Source: JAKPQE01 sp041397845 (GTDB lineage: Bacteria > Pseudomonadota > Alphaproteobacteria > Rhizobiales > JAKPQE01). From it: DNA of 64,000 nt. Position 1 is the stretch's first letter, and each line of letters opens with the position of its first letter. Below, piece after piece: positions 8,555 to 17,266 of this stretch. A program made the translations under genes and the position numbers. The notes below the pieces were generated by a model. The model made no database searches, had not been told where the DNA came from, and was given only the letters and a program-made list of their open reading frames with translations. The stretch lies in contig JAWKVW010000009.1 of NCBI GenBank assembly GCA_041397845.1, forward strand, positions 62,001-126,000. The letters are read 5' to 3'.

Positions 8555-9895
8555 ATGTCGATGCATGACGACCCTGAAACGGCCCGGCCGGAGATTGCCG
8601 ATCTCCTGCTGGCATTGATCATTGCCGTCATCGTTGCCCTGCCGTCGCTGCCGGGGCGGATGAGTGCCGATTCTCTCAACATGTACGAGCAGGCGGTGTT
8701 CGACAGCTACACCGACCAGCACGTGGTGCTGATCCCGTGGATCTGGCACCGGCTTGGCGTTTCGCCGGGGCTGATCGCAGCCGAAACCGTCATTGTCGTT
8801 GTGGCGTTCGTCTGGGCCTTCCTGATGATCTTCCGCGCTGCCGGCCTGTCGCGGGGCCGGGCGGGCGTCGCGGCGGCGGCGCTGGCGCTCTTTCCCCCGG
8901 TGCATGGCTATCTGACCGGCGTTTCCAAGGATAGCTGGACCGCGGCAGTTCTCGTGCTGCTGTTCGGGCTGGCGGTCGTCGGCGGCGGACGGGGCGCGTT
9001 CGTCGTCCGGGCGCTCCTTGCCGGCCTTGCGGTCGTCATCCGGCCGGAGACGGTGCTGCTGCTGCCGCTGCTCGCATTTGGCGACGCCTTCATCCGGCGC
9101 GCCGGTGTTGCGGCGATGGCGGCGTTCCTTGCCATCGGGCTCGTTGTGCCGGCGCTCAACGGCGTTTTCGTCGATCGTGTCGCGCGGGCCGAGAAGACCG
9201 GCCCCGATTCGATCATCTACCTTTTCGATCTTGTCGGCCTGTCGCTGAAGCGGCAGGAAATGCTGCTGCCGCCGGCGGCGTTCCCGGCGCAGGATCTTCA
9301 GGTGCTCGAACGGCATTTCCATCCCTCGAGCGTCAACACGCTGGTCTGGGGCGTGCCGAAGGAGGAGATGGCGGTCTTCGTCACCGGCGAGGATCTCGCC
9401 GATCTGCGGCGGCGCTGGATCGCGGCAATTCTTGCCAACCCGCTCGATTATCTCGAAGTGCGCTGGCCGGTCATCAAGGCCTATCTCAGGGGCGAGTGGC
9501 GGTACCATCCGGGGATCGACCCGCATCCGGACATCAGGTCGTACTTTCCGGCCGGGGTCGAGGCGATGAACGCCGTCATGGATGCGTCGCCGCGGCTGCT
9601 TGCCAGCCATATCGTGCCGATGACCGGCGCCTTCGTTCTGCTCATTGCCCTGCATTTCGGGGCGCGCGACCGGCTCGACCGGGCGCTGGCGGTCTTCCTC
9701 GGCGTCGGGCTTTGCTATCAGGGACTGTTCCTCATCCTCATCCCGGCGCCCGACTACCGGTTCGGCTATGCCGGCGTCGTCATCTTCTATCTGGCGCTGG
9801 CGGCGGCGGTTTTCCGCTATCTCCGGGCCTTGTCGGCACGGGCACGCCGCGCGCCGCGTGGCAAGGACGACCGGGACCGGCACCGGATCCCCTGA
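8555..9895 (+). CDS. Polytopic membrane protein (unknown, GT39/EpsG-like topology)
   Basis: This 446-residue protein has about nine to ten hydrophobic segments. The first is at residues 12-30 (IADLLLALIIAVIVALPSL), and a cluster at the C-terminus includes DYRFGYAGVVIFYLALAA. A soluble loop of about 130 residues (roughly 220-350) lies before the last membrane segments. The layout suggests a lipid-linked-sugar glycosyltransferase or a polysaccharide polymerase-like protein, but I recognise no catalytic motif. Starts at 8555 or 8561 are equivalent. The last 230 bp of this gene recur in degraded form at 49397-49617, on the far side of the nif island. It is convergent with rnfH, with 9 bp between the stops. 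Confidence 0.6.
   Translation: MSMHDDPETARPEIADLLLALIIAVIVALPSLPGRMSADSLNMYEQAVFDSYTDQHVVLIPWIWHRLGVSPGLIAAETVIVVVAFVWAFLMIFRAAGLSRGRAGVAAAALALFPPVHGYLTGVSKDSWTAAVLVLLFGLAVVGGGRGAFVVRALLAGLAVVIRPETVLLLPLLAFGDAFIRRAGVAAMAAFLAIGLVVPALNGVFVDRVARAEKTGPDSIIYLFDLVGLSLKRQEMLLPPAAFPAQDLQVLERHFHPSSVNTLVWGVPKEEMAVFVTGEDLADLRRRWIAAILANPLDYLEVRWPVIKAYLRGEWRYHPGIDPHPDIRSYFPAGVEAMNAVMDASPRLLASHIVPMTGAFVLLIALHFGARDRLDRALAVFLGVGLCYQGLFLILIPAPDYRFGYAGVVIFYLALAAAVFRYLRALSARARRAPRGKDDRDRHRIP
9661..9895 (+). repeat. Left copy of the island-flanking direct repeat
   Basis: This is the 3' end of the membrane-protein gene. Its sequence from GGCGCGCGACCGGCTCGACC onward aligns with 49397-49617 in the same orientation. 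Long shared blocks include GCCCGACTACCGGTT(C/T)GGCTATGCC and ATCTTCTATCTGGCG. The nitrogen-fixation island lies exactly between the two copies. Confidence 0.75.
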
Positions 9896-9904
9896 TCCTT
9901 GCGG

Positions 9905-10165
9905 TCACTGATCGCGGCGCTCAATCTGGTCCGGATCGGCGGTGATGGCCCGATAGATCTCGACGCGATCGCCTTCCTCGAGGGTGGCGTCGAGCTTCAT
10001 GATGCGGCCGAAGACGCCGACCTTCTGGCGCTCCAGGTCGATATCGGGGAACTGCACCAGAATGCCGGAGCGCTCGATGGCCTCGTGCACCGTGCAGCCG
10101 TCCGGCATTTCCATTCGCAGCCACACCTTGTGCACCGGGGTGACGTAGGCGACGCCGATGTTCAT
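9905..10165 (-). CDS. rnfH: RnfH family protein
   Basis: This small ubiquitin-like beta-grasp protein (86 residues) of the RnfH/UPF0125 family starts MNIGVAYVTP and has DGCTVHEAIERSGILVQFP and EGDRVEIYRAI. It is the last gene of the rnf operon, downstream of rnfE, the position it has in Rhodobacter- and Azotobacter-type rnf clusters. Its biochemical role is not settled, although it is required for full Rnf function in diazotrophs. It is convergent with the membrane-protein gene that ends 9 bp away, and no terminator is visible between them. Confidence 0.85.
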   Translation of the reverse strand: MNIGVAYVTPVHKVWLRMEMPDGCTVHEAIERSGILVQFPDIDLERQKVGVFGRIMKLDATLEEGDRVEIYRAITADPDQIERRDQ

Positions 10166-10204
10166 GCGGGTGGTCTCCTGTGGCGGGATTTTCCCGGAAA
10201 TGTC

Positions 10205-10900
10205 CTAGATCGTGATTTCCTTGCCGCCGCTCTCCACGGCTGCCGCGCCGCGGTTTTGCGTTGCGCGACGCCGCAGCTCATAGGCACGGCGGGCGGCGAG
10301 CAGCAGCGACAGCACGATGAAGCCGCCGGGCGGCAGGATCAGCAGCAAGACGCCCTTGTAGGACGGAATGACGGTCGTCTCGAGAACGCGGAAATGCTCG
10401 CCGAGCAGCAGCGAGGCGTTGGCAAAGAGCGTACCCGACCCGAGAATCTCGCGGATCGCACCGACGACGACGAGGGCGAAGGTGAAGCCAAGGCCCATCA
10501 TCAGGCCGTCGAACATTGCCGGCAGCACGGGCGATTTCGAGGCAAAGCTCTCGGCCCGGCCGAGGATGACGCAGTTCGTGACGATGAGCGGGATGAAAAG
10601 GCCGAGCACCTTGTAGAGGTCATGCAGCCAGGCATTGATGGCGAGATCGACGATGGTCACGAGGATGGCGATGATCAGGACGAAGGCGGGGATGCGGATT
10701 TCCGGCTCGATCACCCGCCGCATGACGGCGATGAGGAAGCCGGAGGCGATGAGGACGGCCGTTGTCGCCAGCCCCATGCCGAGGCCGTTCGTTGCCGTTC
10801 CGGTCAGCGCGAGCAGCGGGCAAAGCGCGAGCATCTGCGAAAAGACGACATTGTTTGCCCAGAGGCCGTCGCGGGCAATCTGCCGATAACCGGTGCTCAT
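10205..10900 (-). CDS. rnfE: Electron transport complex subunit RnfE
   Basis: This 231-residue integral membrane subunit has six predicted helices. GLWANNVVFSQMLALCPLLA near the N-terminus carries the conserved cysteine of the RnfA/RnfE pair, and FIPLIVTNCVILGRAE near residue 110 carries the second. In current Rnf models these cysteines hold a buried intramembrane iron-sulfur cluster. The start was placed at ATG 10900, where MSTGYRQI begins the family and the ATG overlaps the rnfG stop (ATGA). Confidence 0.93.
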   Translation of the reverse strand: MSTGYRQIARDGLWANNVVFSQMLALCPLLALTGTATNGLGMGLATTAVLIASGFLIAVMRRVIEPEIRIPAFVLIIAILVTIVDLAINAWLHDLYKVLGLFIPLIVTNCVILGRAESFASKSPVLPAMFDGLMMGLGFTFALVVVGAIREILGSGTLFANASLLLGEHFRVLETTVIPSYKGVLLLILPPGGFIVLSLLLAARRAYELRRRATQNRGAAAVESGGKEITI

Positions 10901-11595
10901 TTCTTTTCTCCCCCTGGCCGTGCGGTGAGTGTCGGGCGTTCGGCGTCGAAAAATTCGAGCCCCTCCCGCACGGCGGCAACGACGGCGCGCGGCGTGATGG
11001 TTGCTCCGGAAAACTGGTCGAAATGACCGCCGTCCTTCTTCACGCCCCACTTGTCCTTCGGCGGATTGCCGAAGGAAAGACCGGCAAAGCCGAGGATCCA
11101 GGGCCCTTTCGCTTCCTCGATCTTGTCGCCAAGGCCCGGCGTCTCGGCATGCTGCAACACCCGCACGCCGAGCAGGCTGCCGTCAGCGGCAACGCCCATC
11201 AGGATGCGGATGGCGCCGCCATAGCCCTGGCCGGTGACCTCGTAGGCGACCGCCCTGACCTCGCCGCCGGAGAGGGCCGGGTAGATGGTGCGGCCGGTGC
11301 CGTCAGTCATGGCGATTGTGTACTGGTCGCGGACGGGGTCGTTGTCATGAACCGATGCCGGTACGACGAGGGCGAGCGATCCGAGCAGGTCTTCCTTCAT
11401 CCGCTCGGCGATGGCGCCTTGCGTGGCATTGTGGCTTGAGGCGAGCAGGCCGGCGCCGCCGAGGGCGAAGGCGCCGAGCAGGGCCGCCAGATAGAGCGGC
11501 GAGCGCCCGCCCGCCCGGGACGTGCCGCCACCGGCCAGGCCGAGCCGGGCTTTCAGGCGGTCGAGAAACGAGGTGTCGCTGGCTGGCTTGTCCAT
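10897..11595 (-). CDS. rnfG: Electron transport complex subunit RnfG (FMN-binding)
   Basis: This 232-residue subunit has one N-terminal membrane helix (about residues 33-52) and a periplasmic FMN-binding domain. The FMN attachment motif FSGATIT near residue 196 contains the threonine that receives FMN by a phosphoester bond, a reaction catalysed by the ApbE enzyme encoded at 23518-24618. GYGGAIRILMGV and HAETPGLG are the other family signatures. Overlaps with both neighbours indicate a single operon. Confidence 0.93.
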   Translation of the reverse strand: MDKPASDTSFLDRLKARLGLAGGGTSRAGGRSPLYLAALLGAFALGGAGLLASSHNATQGAIAERMKEDLLGSLALVVPASVHDNDPVRDQYTIAMTDGTGRTIYPALSGGEVRAVAYEVTGQGYGGAIRILMGVAADGSLLGVRVLQHAETPGLGDKIEEAKGPWILGFAGLSFGNPPKDKWGVKKDGGHFDQFSGATITPRAVVAAVREGLEFFDAERPTLTARPGGEKK

Positions 11596-11604
11596 CGTCC
11601 GACC

Positions 11605-12678
11605 TCATTTCTCGTCATAGCGGATCGGCTCGCCCGAGCGCTTGCGCCCGTAGATGCGTGGCCGGATCGTGTGGTCGATGATGGGCACGGTCGCGTTCAT
11701 CAGCAGCACGGCAAAGCCGATGCCTTCCGGATAGGCGGCGAAGGTGCGGATGACGAAGGTGAGGAGGGCGACACCGGCGCCGAAAAGGAGCTTGCCGGTG
11801 CCCGTTGCCGGCGCGGTGACGTAGTCCGTGACGATGAAGAAGGCGGCAAACAGGAACGTTCCGGAGAGGAGATGGGCTGCCGGGTCGAGGAAGCGCTGCG
11901 GGTCGATGAGGTGAAACGTGCCCGAGAGCGCTGCCATCGTGGCGATCATGGCGACCGGGGCGTGCCAGGTGATGACCCGTGTCGCAAGCAGCAGGATGCC
12001 GCCGGCAACGAGCAGAACGGCCGATGTCTCGCCAAGCGATCCCGGCACCATGCCGACCGCGAGCGACAGGGTGTCGTGGCCGCCCTTGAGGATGTCGGAA
12101 AGGGCCAGCCCCTGACCGAGCTGGGTTTTCACCGAGCCGAGAACCGACGCGCTGGAAACCGCGTCGAAGTCTGGATGGCCGCTGAGAAAGATCGAAAAGC
12201 CTTCCGCAATGCCGGGTGAGCCGGCCGAGAACAACGGCCGCGGTTCGAGGAACTGGGTCATCTCGACCGGGAACGAGATCAGCAGGAAGATGCGGGCGAT
12301 CATGGCCGGGTTGAAGACGTTCTGGCCGAGGCCGCCGAATGCCTGCTTGCCAAGGACGATGGCGACGAAAGCGCCAAGGACGCCGATCCACCATGGCGCC
12401 CAGGGCGGCAGGGTCATGGCGACGATCCAGCCGGTGAGGAGCGCCGAGCCGTCGAGCAGGAACGGCCGGACGGGCTTGCCGGCAACGCGCAGCGAGGCGG
12501 CCTCGAAGGCAATCGCGGCGGCGATCGTTGCCAGGAACAGAAACAGCGCCGGCCAGCCGAATGCATAGATGCCGAAGGCTGTCGCCGGCAGCAGCGCGAC
12601 GACGACGAGGCCCATGGTGCGGCCGATGCTGGCGCCGGAATGGGCGTGCGGCCCGCCGACAGGTCCTTTGGCGATCAT
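11605..12678 (-). CDS. rnfD: Electron transport complex subunit RnfD
   Basis: This 357-residue polytopic subunit has about ten hydrophobic segments. LLDGSALLTGWIVAMTLPP (near residues 75-93) and GKQAFGGLGQNVFNPAMIAR are the hallmark RnfD/NqrB segments. SVKTQLGQGLALSD in the soluble loop lies near the expected second covalent FMN threonine, but I cannot mark it with certainty because the usual 'S(T)AT' site is altered here. The start ATG overlaps the end of rnfC. Confidence 0.92.
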   Translation of the reverse strand: MIAKGPVGGPHAHSGASIGRTMGLVVVALLPATAFGIYAFGWPALFLFLATIAAAIAFEAASLRVAGKPVRPFLLDGSALLTGWIVAMTLPPWAPWWIGVLGAFVAIVLGKQAFGGLGQNVFNPAMIARIFLLISFPVEMTQFLEPRPLFSAGSPGIAEGFSIFLSGHPDFDAVSSASVLGSVKTQLGQGLALSDILKGGHDTLSLAVGMVPGSLGETSAVLLVAGGILLLATRVITWHAPVAMIATMAALSGTFHLIDPQRFLDPAAHLLSGTFLFAAFFIVTDYVTAPATGTGKLLFGAGVALLTFVIRTFAAYPEGIGFAVLLMNATVPIIDHTIRPRIYGRKRSGEPIRYDEK

Positions 12679-14162
12679 GCGTCCACCTGTGCCCTGGCGG
12701 CCGCGTCGGCCTGCCGTTTCTTGGCGTCGCGCTCGGCCTTCATGCGCGCCATGGCCTCTTCCTTGGCCTTGCGCTGCTGCTCCATCCTGTCGGTGCGAAG
12801 GCGGGCGAGGCGTTTGGTTTCTTCCTGCTTGTGCCTGGCGCGCTGCTGCGCGGTCAGCTTGCCCTTGGCGTAGTTGAAGTACTGGACGAGCGGGATGTTG
12901 GCCGGACAGACCCAGGCGCAGGAGCCGCAGGCAATGCAGTCGAGAAGACCGATCTTCACCGCCCCGTCGAGTTCCTCCTTGCGGATGCGCGCCGCCATTT
13001 CGAGCGGGGTCAGCCCGCAGGGACAGGCACTGACGCAGGAGCCGCAGCGGATGCACGGCATTGCCGCCTCGCGCGGTGCCTCGTCGGCGCCGAGCGCGAG
13101 GATGCCGTTGATGCCCTTCACGATCGAGGCGCGGGTGCTCGACAGCGGCTGGCCCATCATCGGGCCACCGAGCAAGAGGCGCTTCGGTTCGCCGACGAAG
13201 CCGCCGCAATGCTCGATGAGGTGGGAGACCGGCGTGCCGATCGGCACCTCGAAATTGCCGGTGCGGGCCATCGCCCCGCCACTCACCGTGACGATGCGTG
13301 AAATCAGCGGCCGGCCGTGCCGCACGGCCTCATGCACGGCATAGGCGGTCGCGACATTGTGGACGACGATGCCGATATCGGCGGTCAGGGCGCGCGCCGG
13401 CGTCTCCTTGCCGGTCAGCGCCTGCACGAGGTGCTTTTCCGAGCCCATCGGATAGCGCGTCGGCACCTCGACGACGGCGACGTCGGCAAAGCCGCCGGCT
13501 GCAACGGCGAGCCGCAGCGCGGCGAGGGCCTGCGGCTTGTTGGCCTCGACGGCGATGATCGCCCTTGCGACGCCGAGGCCATGGCGCATGATGCGGATGC
13601 CGTCGACGACGTCGCCGGTGCGCTCGCGCATCAGCCGGTCGTCGCAGGTCAGATAGGGCTCGCACTCAGCCGCGTTGATGACCAGCGTCTCGAGCGTGTG
13701 GCGGTTGCGCAGGTTGAGCTTGACGGCTGACGGGAAGGTTGCCCCGCCCATGCCGACGATGCCGCTCGCGGCGACGCGCTCGGCAATTGCGGCGGGATCT
13801 ACGGCGAAAGGATCGAGCGGGGCGGGGAGCTCGCCCCACTCGTCCCTTCCGTCCGGGCGCATGGTGATCGTCTGGCCGGGAAGACCCGACGCATGCGGCG
13901 CGATGAAACGCCCGATCGAGACGATGCGGCCGGACGTCGGGGCATGAACCGGCGCCGAGACCATGCCACGGCCGGTGGCAAGCAACTGGCCCTTCCTGAC
14001 GACGTCGCCGCGATCGACGACGGCCACGGCCGGCGCGCCGATGTGCTGCTGCAGGGGAATGCGCAGGACGCTGGCCAGCGCCAGGCGCTCGATCGGCTTT
14101 TCGGCCGACAGCTCCTTGCGCTCGCTCGGGTGGATGCCGCCGCTGATGCGGAATAGCTTCAT
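12675..14162 (-). CDS. rnfC: Electron transport complex subunit RnfC
   Basis: This 495-residue peripheral subunit has an N-terminal RnfC barrel-sandwich region and a NADH/FMN-type Rossmann region (VGMGGATFPSAVKL near residue 136). Two 4Fe-4S motifs follow (CIRCGSCVSACPCG near 364 and CIACGSCAWVCPAN near 403). The tail beyond about residue 430 is a highly charged coiled coil rich in Lys, Arg and Glu (RKAKEEAMARMKAERDAKK), as often seen in proteobacterial RnfC. It passes electrons between NADH and the ferredoxin-side subunit RnfB. Confidence 0.94.
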   Translation of the reverse strand: MKLFRISGGIHPSERKELSAEKPIERLALASVLRIPLQQHIGAPAVAVVDRGDVVRKGQLLATGRGMVSAPVHAPTSGRIVSIGRFIAPHASGLPGQTITMRPDGRDEWGELPAPLDPFAVDPAAIAERVAASGIVGMGGATFPSAVKLNLRNRHTLETLVINAAECEPYLTCDDRLMRERTGDVVDGIRIMRHGLGVARAIIAVEANKPQALAALRLAVAAGGFADVAVVEVPTRYPMGSEKHLVQALTGKETPARALTADIGIVVHNVATAYAVHEAVRHGRPLISRIVTVSGGAMARTGNFEVPIGTPVSHLIEHCGGFVGEPKRLLLGGPMMGQPLSSTRASIVKGINGILALGADEAPREAAMPCIRCGSCVSACPCGLTPLEMAARIRKEELDGAVKIGLLDCIACGSCAWVCPANIPLVQYFNYAKGKLTAQQRARHKQEETKRLARLRTDRMEQQRKAKEEAMARMKAERDAKKRQADAAARAQVDA

Positions 14163-14180
14163 CGCTTCGTCCCTTCGCCG

Positions 14181-14717
14181 TCAGGCGGCAAGCCGGTTGG
14201 CCGGCTTCGGCCAATGCCAGGTCGTCAGGGTGTCGGTTTCCGGGCGCATCACGATCGCCCCGGTCGGGCAAACCTCGGCGCATTGCTCGCATCCGGTGCA
14301 GGCGTCGTCGACGACGCCGTGGATCTGCCGCGACGCGCCGACGATGGCGTCCGTCGGGCAGCGCTTCAGGCACTTGGTGCAGCCGATGCACAGGTCCTCG
14401 AAAACGAAGGCGATGACAACGCCGCGGTCCTCCATGTCCGAGAGGTCGGAGGCGATGCCGAGCTTGTCGGCGAGGGCCGTCGCCAGCGCCTTGCCGCCGG
14501 GCGGGCAGAGCGATACCGGGGCCGCGCCTTCGGCGAGCGCCTCGGCCGCCGCCGAACAGCCCGGAAAGCCGCATTGGCCGCAATTGGTGCCGGGCATCAT
14601 CTGCTCGATTTCAGCCGCGACCGGATTGCCCTCGACCCGCAGCAGCCGCGCCGCCAGGCCGAGGCCGCCGCCGAGGGCGACGCCCAGTCCCATCAGAATG
14701 CCCATGGCCTCGATCAT
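14181..14717 (-). CDS. rnfB: Electron transport complex subunit RnfB (ferredoxin-like)
   Basis: This 178-residue protein has an N-terminal membrane anchor (GILMGLGVALGGGLGLAA). The four-cysteine 'Fe4S' domain TNCGQCGFPGCSAAAEA follows, and then two 4Fe-4S ferredoxin motifs (CIGCTKCLKRCPTDA and CTGCEQCAEVCPTGA). RnfB is the likely exit site to the soluble ferredoxins or flavodoxins that feed nitrogenase reductase. It sits between rnfA and rnfC in the standard order. Confidence 0.94.
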   Translation of the reverse strand: MIEAMGILMGLGVALGGGLGLAARLLRVEGNPVAAEIEQMMPGTNCGQCGFPGCSAAAEALAEGAAPVSLCPPGGKALATALADKLGIASDLSDMEDRGVVIAFVFEDLCIGCTKCLKRCPTDAIVGASRQIHGVVDDACTGCEQCAEVCPTGAIVMRPETDTLTTWHWPKPANRLAA

Positions 14718-14738
14718 TGGCGTTCTCCCTGAAACCGG

Positions 14739-15320
14739 CTACTGGGCAACGAGCCCGGCAAAGCCCATGAAGGCGAGCGACAGGAACCCGGCCGTGAGGA
14801 AAGCGATCGGCGCACCCGAGAAGGCCGCCGGTACGTCGGCGAGCCGCAGCCGTTCGCGCAGGCCGGCGAAAAGAACCATGACGAGAGTGAAGCCGGCGGC
14901 CGAACCGAAGCCGTAGAGCATGCTCTCGGCGAGGTTGTGGTCTTCCTGCACGTTCAGGAGCGCGACGCCGAGCACGGCACAATTGGTGGTGATGAGCGGC
15001 AGATAGATGCCCAGCACCTGATGCAGCACCGGCGAGATCTTCTTGATCGCCAGCTCGGTGAACTGCACCACGGCGGCAATGACGAGAATGAAGGTCAGTA
15101 TCCGCAGGTAGCCGAGCCCGAACGGCGCCAGCACCAGATGCTCGAGGATCCAGCCGGCCGTTGCCGCAACGGTCAGCACAAACGTCGTCGCAAAGCCCAT
15201 TCCGACGGCGGCTGACAGTTTCTTGGACACGCCCATGAACGGGCAAAGGCCAAGGAACTTGACCAGCACCACGTTGTTCACCAGCGCCGTCCCGAGCAGG
15301 ATGATGAGATAATGTTCCAT
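14739..15320 (-). CDS. rnfA: Electron transport complex subunit RnfA
   Basis: This 193-residue membrane subunit has six helices and is the pseudo-symmetric partner of RnfE. LVNNVVLVKFLGLCPFMGV at the N-terminus and YLPLITTNCAVLGVALLN near residue 105 carry the paired cysteines. The start was placed at ATG 15320 (MEHYLIILLGTALVNN). It is the first gene of the rnf operon. A sigma-54 -24/-12 element lies 45-61 bp upstream, and two NifA sites are shared with nifL. Confidence 0.94.
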   Translation of the reverse strand: MEHYLIILLGTALVNNVVLVKFLGLCPFMGVSKKLSAAVGMGFATTFVLTVAATAGWILEHLVLAPFGLGYLRILTFILVIAAVVQFTELAIKKISPVLHQVLGIYLPLITTNCAVLGVALLNVQEDHNLAESMLYGFGSAAGFTLVMVLFAGLRERLRLADVPAAFSGAPIAFLTAGFLSLAFMGFAGLVAQ

Positions 15321-15364
15321 ACGCCCGACCGCTCCGTCGCCATCGATTGCGTCCGGTGAGCGAG

Positions 15365-15381
15365 CAGCATTAACCGTGCCA
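15365..15381 (-). promoter_or_regulatory. Sigma-54 promoter of rnfABCDGEH
   Basis: On the minus strand the sequence reads TGGCACGGTTAATGCTG: GG and GC are separated by 10 bases, and the -24 box TGGCACG is perfect. The -12 box (ATGCT) departs from TTGCA only in its first base and last base. It faces rnfA, whose ATG is 45 bp downstream, and lies 71 bp from the nearer NifA site. Confidence 0.8.
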
Positions 15382-15451
15382 GCGGCGCGCCGGACATGCT
15401 GCGATGCGGAAAAGTCCGTGCTTTCCGCGAGTTGCCGGCCGATCCGGAATT

Positions 15452-15467
15452 TGTCCGCGATCCGACA
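15452..15467. promoter_or_regulatory. NifA upstream activator site, rnfA-proximal
   Basis: This is a perfect TGT-N10-ACA site (TGTCCGCGATCCGACA) between the divergent rnfA and nifL promoters. It is 71 bp from the rnf -24 box, a normal distance for NifA looping to sigma-54 polymerase. Confidence 0.8.
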
Positions 15468-15492
15468 ACGACGACCGCTCCGACACCGGGTT

Positions 15493-15508
15493 TGTCGGGA
15501 AGCCGACA
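15493..15508. promoter_or_regulatory. NifA upstream activator site, nifL-proximal
   Basis: This is a perfect TGT-N10-ACA site (TGTCGGGAAGCCGACA) with the arms extended to TTGTCGG/CCGACAA. It lies about 57 bp upstream of the nifL -24 box, which suggests that NifA activates its own operon. Confidence 0.82.
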
Positions 15509-15564
15509 AGGAAAGACTGTCGTCGTGCAGTAAATCCGGCGCTTCTCCCGGCAATTCACCCCGA

Positions 15565-15580
15565 AGGCATGGTTTTTGCG
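15565..15580 (+). promoter_or_regulatory. Sigma-54 promoter of nifLA
   Basis: The sequence AGGCATGGTTTTTGCG has GG-N10-GC spacing, a -24 box differing from TGGCATG only at the first base, and a TTTGC -12 box. The nifL ATG is 40 bp downstream. A sigma-54 promoter here makes nifLA autoactivated, unlike the NtrC-only control seen in some species. Confidence 0.75.
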
Positions 15581-15619
15581 ATGCGATTGTCGGGTTCGTG
15601 ACTTTGGCGGAGGCGCGCC

Positions 15620-17266
15620 ATGACAGAGCGGAACGCAGGCGACGACAGGCGAAGCGCGACCGAAGCGCTTGCTGCGGTGCTCACGTCCTTGCCGGAAGAC
15701 CTGCCGCCGGAGATCCGCAGCATCTTCGGCGCGGCGCTGACGCCGCACGATCATCACCTGCCGCCGCGGCTCTACCAGGAAGCGGTGGAGGCAATGTCGG
15801 TCGCGGTCTCGATCACCGATCGCGACGCCAAGATCCTCTATGTCAATCCGGCCTTCGAGCGGCTGACGGGATATGCCTCCGAGGACATCGTCGGCCAGAA
15901 CGAAAGCGTTCTTTCGAACAAGCGGACGCCGCGCTCCGTCTATCTGGAGCTCTGGGAAACGATCAGGGGCGGCAATGTCTGGCAGGGCCGCCTCATCAAC
16001 CGCAAGCGCGGCGGCGAACTCTACCTCGCCGAGCTGTCGATCGTCCCGGTGAAGAACCGCGCCGGCGCCATCGGCTATTTTCTCGGCATGCACCGCGACA
16101 TCACCGAGATGCACCACCTGCAGCGCAAGGTGGAGAACCAGAAGAACCTCATCCTGAGCATCCTCGACGGTGCGCCGGTGGCGATCGTCCTCATCGACCT
16201 GAAGGGCGTCGTGCTCGTCGCCAATCGCGCCTACCGACGCCTTGCCGCGGACATGAAGGACGTCGAGCCGGCGAGCTATTTCGTCGAGATGCTGCGCCCG
16301 CAGCTCGGCGACGATCTCGTCGATGCCAGCGCCGAGGAGAGGACGCTTGCCGGCGCCGAGGTGCGCTGGCCGCAGGGCGGCGGCTCCGGCGGGCGGTGGT
16401 TCTCCTGTTCGACGCAGTGGGTGCGCGAGTTCGAGCTGTCGGCGGACACCTATTTCGAGACCCGGGTGCAGGACGCGATGCTGCTGGTCATCAGCGAAAT
16501 CACCGGCCTGAAGCGGCAGTACGAGCAGACGCGGTTCCTTGCCGTTCGGGCGCAGATGGCCGATCTGGAAATGCGCCTGACGACCCGCGAGATGATCGAC
16601 GGCGCGCTCTACCAGCTTCAGGGGCCGCTCAACATCATCCAGGCTATGGCCGGCATGCTGCAGCGGCGCGAGGGCGAGGACGCCCGTTTCGGCCATGCCG
16701 TCGACGAGGCGCTGTCGTCCGGCAATCGCGCCGTCGAGCGCCTGCGCGTCTCGCTGCCGCCGTTTTCGCGCGAGGTCATGTCGCCGGTAAATCTCAATCA
16801 GGTGATCCGCGACGTGCTGGTGCTGACCGCCGACCGCCTCTCGGCCAACGGCATCGTTGTCGACTGGCAGCCGGATCGCGAGCTGCCGTCGGTGTTCGGC
16901 CAGGAAAACCTGCTGCGGATTCTTCTGAAGGTGCTTGTCGACAACGCGATTACCGCGGTCGGCGAGCCGGGATCGCGGAGCCGCGAAGTGCGGGTGGCGA
17001 CCCGCGCCGACGACGAGGTCATCGAGCTCTGGGTGCGTGACGGCGGCCCGGGCATCGAACGGTCGATCCGCTCCAAGGTTTTCGAGCCGTTCTTTTCGGC
17101 CTGGTCGCGCAGTCCGCGCTCGGCCGGCATGGGCCTTGCGATTGCCCAGCAGATCCTGACCGAGCTCGGCGGCGACATTCACATCGACACGGCGCCGTCG
17201 GAGGGCGGCGGGATGTGCGTCTGGCTGCCCGCTTGCCGGCCGCACAAGGGGGAGCCGCAGGCATGA
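15620..17266 (+). CDS. nifL: NifL, redox/nitrogen-sensing anti-activator of NifA
   Basis: This 548-residue protein has the Azotobacter NifL architecture. The first PAS domain (about residues 50-170) contains the FAD-site segment GQNESVLSNKRTPRSVYLELW and the exit YFLGMHRDITEMH. A second PAS domain spans about 175-290. A central H-like region (LQGPLNIIQAMAGML) follows, and then a GHKL ATP-binding domain with VDNAITA, DGGPGI and GMGLAIAQ. NifL inhibits NifA when its flavin is oxidised or fixed nitrogen is plentiful. A good ribosome site (GGAGG) precedes the ATG, and the stop overlaps the nifA start (ATGA). Confidence 0.93.
   Translation: MTERNAGDDRRSATEALAAVLTSLPEDLPPEIRSIFGAALTPHDHHLPPRLYQEAVEAMSVAVSITDRDAKILYVNPAFERLTGYASEDIVGQNESVLSNKRTPRSVYLELWETIRGGNVWQGRLINRKRGGELYLAELSIVPVKNRAGAIGYFLGMHRDITEMHHLQRKVENQKNLILSILDGAPVAIVLIDLKGVVLVANRAYRRLAADMKDVEPASYFVEMLRPQLGDDLVDASAEERTLAGAEVRWPQGGGSGGRWFSCSTQWVREFELSADTYFETRVQDAMLLVISEITGLKRQYEQTRFLAVRAQMADLEMRLTTREMIDGALYQLQGPLNIIQAMAGMLQRREGEDARFGHAVDEALSSGNRAVERLRVSLPPFSREVMSPVNLNQVIRDVLVLTADRLSANGIVVDWQPDRELPSVFGQENLLRILLKVLVDNAITAVGEPGSRSREVRVATRADDEVIELWVRDGGPGIERSIRSKVFEPFFSAWSRSPRSAGMGLAIAQQILTELGGDIHIDTAPSEGGGMCVWLPACRPHKGEPQA

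Noticed and set aside
11671..13730. Long plus-strand ORFs opposite rnfD and rnfC
   Set aside because: They mirror well-recognised rnf genes on the minus strand, are rich in Arg, Gly and Ala without motifs, and arise from high GC content.
15278..17245. 655-codon minus-strand ORF opposite nifL
   Set aside because: The plus strand encodes a complete NifL with domain motifs; the antisense product has no recognisable domain.
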